Shown here: positions 61,699 to 64,000 of the stretch, piece by piece
Layout of the letters: each line of letters begins with the position of its first letter
How positions within the stretch are numbered: the stretch's first letter is position 1
Source: JAFGJQ01 sp964495075
GTDB taxonomy: Bacteria > Planctomycetota > Phycisphaerae > UBA1845
Direction: 5' to 3'
Assembly: GCA_964495075.1 (NCBI GenBank)
Contig: CAZBUJ010000002.1
Location: 104,003-168,002, forward strand
DNA: 64,000 nucleotides
Notes under the pieces: generated by a model
The model's database searches: none
What the model was told of the DNA's origin: nothing
What the model saw: only the letters and a program-made list of their open reading frames with translations
Position numbers and translations under genes: made by a program

Positions 61699-62089
61699 TG
61701 GCTTTCCTCCTTTGTCTCACTATCGGGATTTGCTACACGCCCGGCGTCGCCACGCCGGGTAGGATGACCGTACGGACCGCGTCCACGACGCGGATCGAGG
61801 CTGGCCGCGCGTCCGGCCGGTCTTCAATGGACCGTCACCGCCGTGCAGGACGCCGGCGGCCGCGTCCGAATGTCTCCATCCCCAGCCGCTGTTGCACGAC
61901 AGGCCAAACGAAGAAACGGACGTGGCTATTGCGACGCGTTTCCAAAAGCAGCGGCCCGGCCTTCGGCCGAGAGCGGGGCGGCGGAAAGGAGTGGAGTCGT
62001 TGACCGGCGGTCTCGCCTGGTGATCGCGGAAGGCGATCACCAATTGCGGATTGGCGATTCGCGAGTCCCTTCCGCCGGTCGGCGCGCGA
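61699..62089. other. Intergenic with REP-like element
   Basis: No gene recognised between the PrcB-like start and the end of the pseudopilin-like gene; the palindromic repeat at 62020-62063 is the only structure seen. Confidence 0.5.
62020..62063 (-). repeat. REP-like interspersed palindrome with ATT-rich tail
   Basis: GTGATCGC-GGAAG-GCGATCAC (8-bp stem) followed by CAATTGCGGATTGGCGATTC. It lies 27 bases beyond the stop of the pseudopilin-like gene and is closely related to 60611-60661. Confidence 0.65.
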
Positions 62090-62587
62090 TCAATACAGGT
62101 CGTATCCCGTGCCCGATTCATCCAGGTCGTCGGTGTTGGCGACGATCAGGCCGGTGCGGCTGTTGTAGACCCATCCGATGTCGGTCGCGGTCTCGTCGAT
62201 GGTCGGGCCGGTAGCGGCGATCATCACCTTGTACGCCCCGCGGTTGGGGCCGACGGAGAGAACGGGGATTCCTTCCTCCAGATACGGGCCGAACAGGTGC
62301 TCGTCGGACAGGCCGACGTGGCCGTTGACATCGGTGCGCTGGCTCAGTTGCTTGATGAAGGTGTCGGCGTTGTTGTCCCGGGCGGGAAACTGTCCGTTGT
62401 GTTCGGCGGCATAGAGCTCGATCGCCCGACGGAGCCGCGCCAGGTCTTCGTGGAGTGAGGTATCGGCGACGCCGCGTGCGGCGCTGCTGATCCGCGGCAC
62501 GGCGACGGCGGCGATCGTGCCGACGACGGCGAGGATGATCACCAGGTCAACCCAGCCGAATCCGGTCCATTGGCGGTCCTGTTTCAT
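62090..62587 (-). CDS. Type IV pilin/pseudopilin-like protein
   Basis: A 165-residue protein from ATG 62587. The N-terminus (MKQDRQWTGFGWVDLVIILA followed by VVGTIAAVAVPRIS) has the class III prepilin layout: short basic leader, G-F cleavage site, long hydrophobic helix with a proline near position 22. The residue at mature position 5 is Asp instead of the almost invariant Glu. The C-terminal domain resembles type II secretion major pseudopilins of planctomycetes (LARLRRAIELYAAEHNGQFP; acidic calcium-like DLDESGTG close to the C-terminus). No secretion machinery genes are adjacent, so it is an isolated, possibly minor, pilin-like subunit. Confidence 0.8.
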   Translation of the reverse strand: MKQDRQWTGFGWVDLVIILAVVGTIAAVAVPRISSAARGVADTSLHEDLARLRRAIELYAAEHNGQFPARDNNADTFIKQLSQRTDVNGHVGLSDEHLFGPYLEEGIPVLSVGPNRGAYKVMIAATGPTIDETATDIGWVYNSRTGLIVANTDDLDESGTGYDLY

Positions 62588-62836
62588 GCCCGATCCCGTT
62601 AGGCGACGAAGCGTGAGCGGCTGTTCCGACGGGTCCCGAACGACGGTTCCTGTGCTCACGATATCGTCGATGCCTCAGCGGTGCTTTAGACCCCGCACCG
62701 CTCTTGACCGGAACGACGCGAGAACATAGAAGAAGCCACAGAGTATCGGCCGTGTTCCATGGTGCCCGGCTGGAGAATGGGACCGAGAACGCACTCGTAA
62801 CGCGCAGGGCGCCGATAACGCGGCACGTTGGGAACG

Positions 62837-63676
62837 ATGACCGTGACGGCACACGCTTCCGGGCCTTCGCACTCGCTCTTCGACCGACGGCACGCGATGA
62901 TCGGGATGGTCCACGTCGCGGCGCTGCCGGGCACGCCGCGCAGCGTGCATGACATCTCCACCATCGTCGGCAGCGCGGCGGAAGAAGCGAGAACACTCGC
63001 CGACGGCGGCGTGGACGCGGTGCTGATCGAGAACATGCACGACGTTCCGTACCGCATGCGGCAGGTGGGTCCGGAGATCACCGCGGCGATGACGGCCGTG
63101 GCCTGCGCGATCCGTCGCGTGGTGAGCCTGCCGCTGGGCGTGCAGATTCTGGCCGGGGCGAACCAGCAGGCTCTCGCGGTGGCCCAGGCGTCGGAGGCGG
63201 ATTTTATCCGGGCCGAAGGTTTCGTGTACGCCCACGTGGCCGACGAAGGCTTGATGCCGGACGCCGATGCCGGCGCCTTGCTGCGGTATCGTCGGGCGAT
63301 AGGTGCCCGTCACATCGCGGTGTGGGCGGACATCAAGAAGAAGCACTCGAGTCATGCAATCACGGCGGACGTGGACCTGGCGGAAACGGCGCGGACGGCG
63401 GAGTTCTTTGGCGCCGACGCGCTGGTGGTCACGGGGGTGGCCACCGGTCGCCCGACCGATCCGGCGGATCTCGGGACGGTCAAGCAGGCGGTCGGGGTAC
63501 CCGTGGTGGTCGGGAGCGGGGTAACACCGGACACCCTCGAATCGCTCTGGCCGGCGGCCGATGCGTTCATCGTCGGATCGCACATCAAGACCGAAGGCCG
63601 ATGGCACAACCCACCCGACCCGGTGCGATTGCGCGAGTTGATGGACCGGGTGCTCGCCCTCCGAGCCACGGACTGA
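62837..63676 (+). CDS. BtpA-family TIM-barrel protein
   Basis: A 279-residue protein of the BtpA/SgcQ family, predicted TIM barrel. ATG 62837 is chosen over TTG 62828. The opening IGMVHVAALPGTPR, ENMHDVPYRM, PLGVQILAGANQQALAVAQA, DFIRAEGFVYAHVADEGLMP, WADIKKKHSSHAIT and VGSGVTPDTLESLWPAADAF are family hallmarks. In cyanobacteria BtpA stabilises photosystem I proteins, but outside phototrophs the role is unclear, with a sugar-phosphate or nucleoside-related enzyme often suspected. Nothing in the neighbourhood indicates its pathway. Confidence 0.87.
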   Translation: MTVTAHASGPSHSLFDRRHAMIGMVHVAALPGTPRSVHDISTIVGSAAEEARTLADGGVDAVLIENMHDVPYRMRQVGPEITAAMTAVACAIRRVVSLPLGVQILAGANQQALAVAQASEADFIRAEGFVYAHVADEGLMPDADAGALLRYRRAIGARHIAVWADIKKKHSSHAITADVDLAETARTAEFFGADALVVTGVATGRPTDPADLGTVKQAVGVPVVVGSGVTPDTLESLWPAADAFIVGSHIKTEGRWHNPPDPVRLRELMDRVLALRATD

Positions 63677-64000
63677 CACACGCCGCCCGCCCGCCCGCCG
63701 CGCCGCATCTGTAATCGGCCGTCCGTCTTCCGGCATCCTCCCCCTCCGTTCCTTTCACTTCCCGCAACGTTGCCGTTGCCGTCCTTGCCTGCCTCGTTAC
63801 AGCCCGACCAGCCCGCCCAGCCGGCCCCCGGCCGTCGCGCCCGCCGCGGGCTCCAACCCGCGTCACGCCCTGCCGCCGGGGGATTGTGAACCAGGATCAG
63901 TCGCTCGATAGTCATCTTCGCTCCCGTGCCCAACTCCATCAGCTCTTCGAAGTGTGTATTCTTGTGTGACGAAACGAGCAACGGCCAGCAACCCTTCGCA
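63677..64000. other. Window end, no gene recognised
   Basis: The sequence after the BtpA gene is Pro/Arg/Ala-rich in translation with no recognisable coding region up to the window edge. A minus-strand gene extending beyond the window cannot be excluded. Confidence 0.4.

Noticed and set aside
63352..63981. Minus-strand frame at the window end, including MTIERLILVHNPPAAG
   Set aside because: It overlaps the BtpA gene, becomes low-complexity Gly/Arg-rich after a few residues and lacks a clear ribosome binding site.
1..64000. CRISPR arrays, insertion sequences, prophage or integrative elements
   Set aside because: No regularly spaced repeats, transposases, integrases, phage genes or attachment-site duplications were found.

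Overview
The window is a GC-rich, gene-dense chromosomal segment that most resembles a planctomycete, probably of the Phycisphaerae type. This placement is an inference from gene content. It rests on two ECF-type sigma factor plus Ser/Thr kinase-TPR modules, secreted proteins ending in dockerin-like DGDGDVDLxDF motifs, cysteine modules of the 'GACC..GxC.E....EC' type, an ExeA-like AAA ATPase with a long coiled coil, and a very large RHS lipoprotein. There is no rRNA, CRISPR array, IS element or prophage; one tRNA gene (Val, GAC) is present.

Layout. 0-11 kb: ExeA-like ATPase, a POT peptide transporter with a large soluble insertion, a tiny lipoprotein, a COG2509 FAD oxidoreductase, a secreted DsbA-like thioredoxin, and a thymidine kinase-NupC nucleoside salvage pair. 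11-15.5 kb: an ECF sigma factor divergent from a kinase-TPR protein, flanked by two decayed dockerin-type genes. One of these is frameshifted by a G-rich minisatellite. 15.7-28.2 kb: M19 dipeptidase, a secreted beta-propeller protein, a second sigma/kinase module, and a two-gene cluster of secreted FG-GAP and spondin/beta-helix proteins. 28.5-38 kb: tRNA-Val, an SPFH protein with a zinc-ribbon protein, PgpA, cobalamin-dependent MetH, a UMF1-type MFS transporter and a small membrane protein. 38.4-45.8 kb: carbamoyl-phosphate synthase in the reversed order carB-carA with overlapping stop and start, a HesB-fold protein lacking the usual cysteines, and a MarR regulator paired with a methyltransferase. 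45.8-51.4 kb: a sigma-54 activator, a candidate selenoprotein with in-frame UGA, bifunctional chorismate mutase/prephenate dehydrogenase, an M29 aminopeptidase and a two-TM protein. 51.7-64 kb: the 2232-residue RHS lipoprotein, a KefB-type antiporter, a PrcB-like secreted protein, a pseudopilin-like protein and BtpA.

The most interesting item is a small unannotated gene on the minus strand at 47689-47868. It matches, as I recall the family, small membrane proteins with a conserved C-P-[IL]-T-x-N-P motif (DUF6132-like), and an in-frame TGA sits exactly at the conserved cysteine, followed by A-C (a U-x-C motif). Translation continues in frame through a conserved membrane segment to TAA. It has a good Shine-Dalgarno sequence and a stem-loop compatible with a bacterial SECIS element. 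Other notable points are a family of palindromic REP-like elements next to the stop codons of at least seven genes, a dockerin-like motif inserted inside the RHS core, and a C33 anticodon loop in the tRNA-Val.
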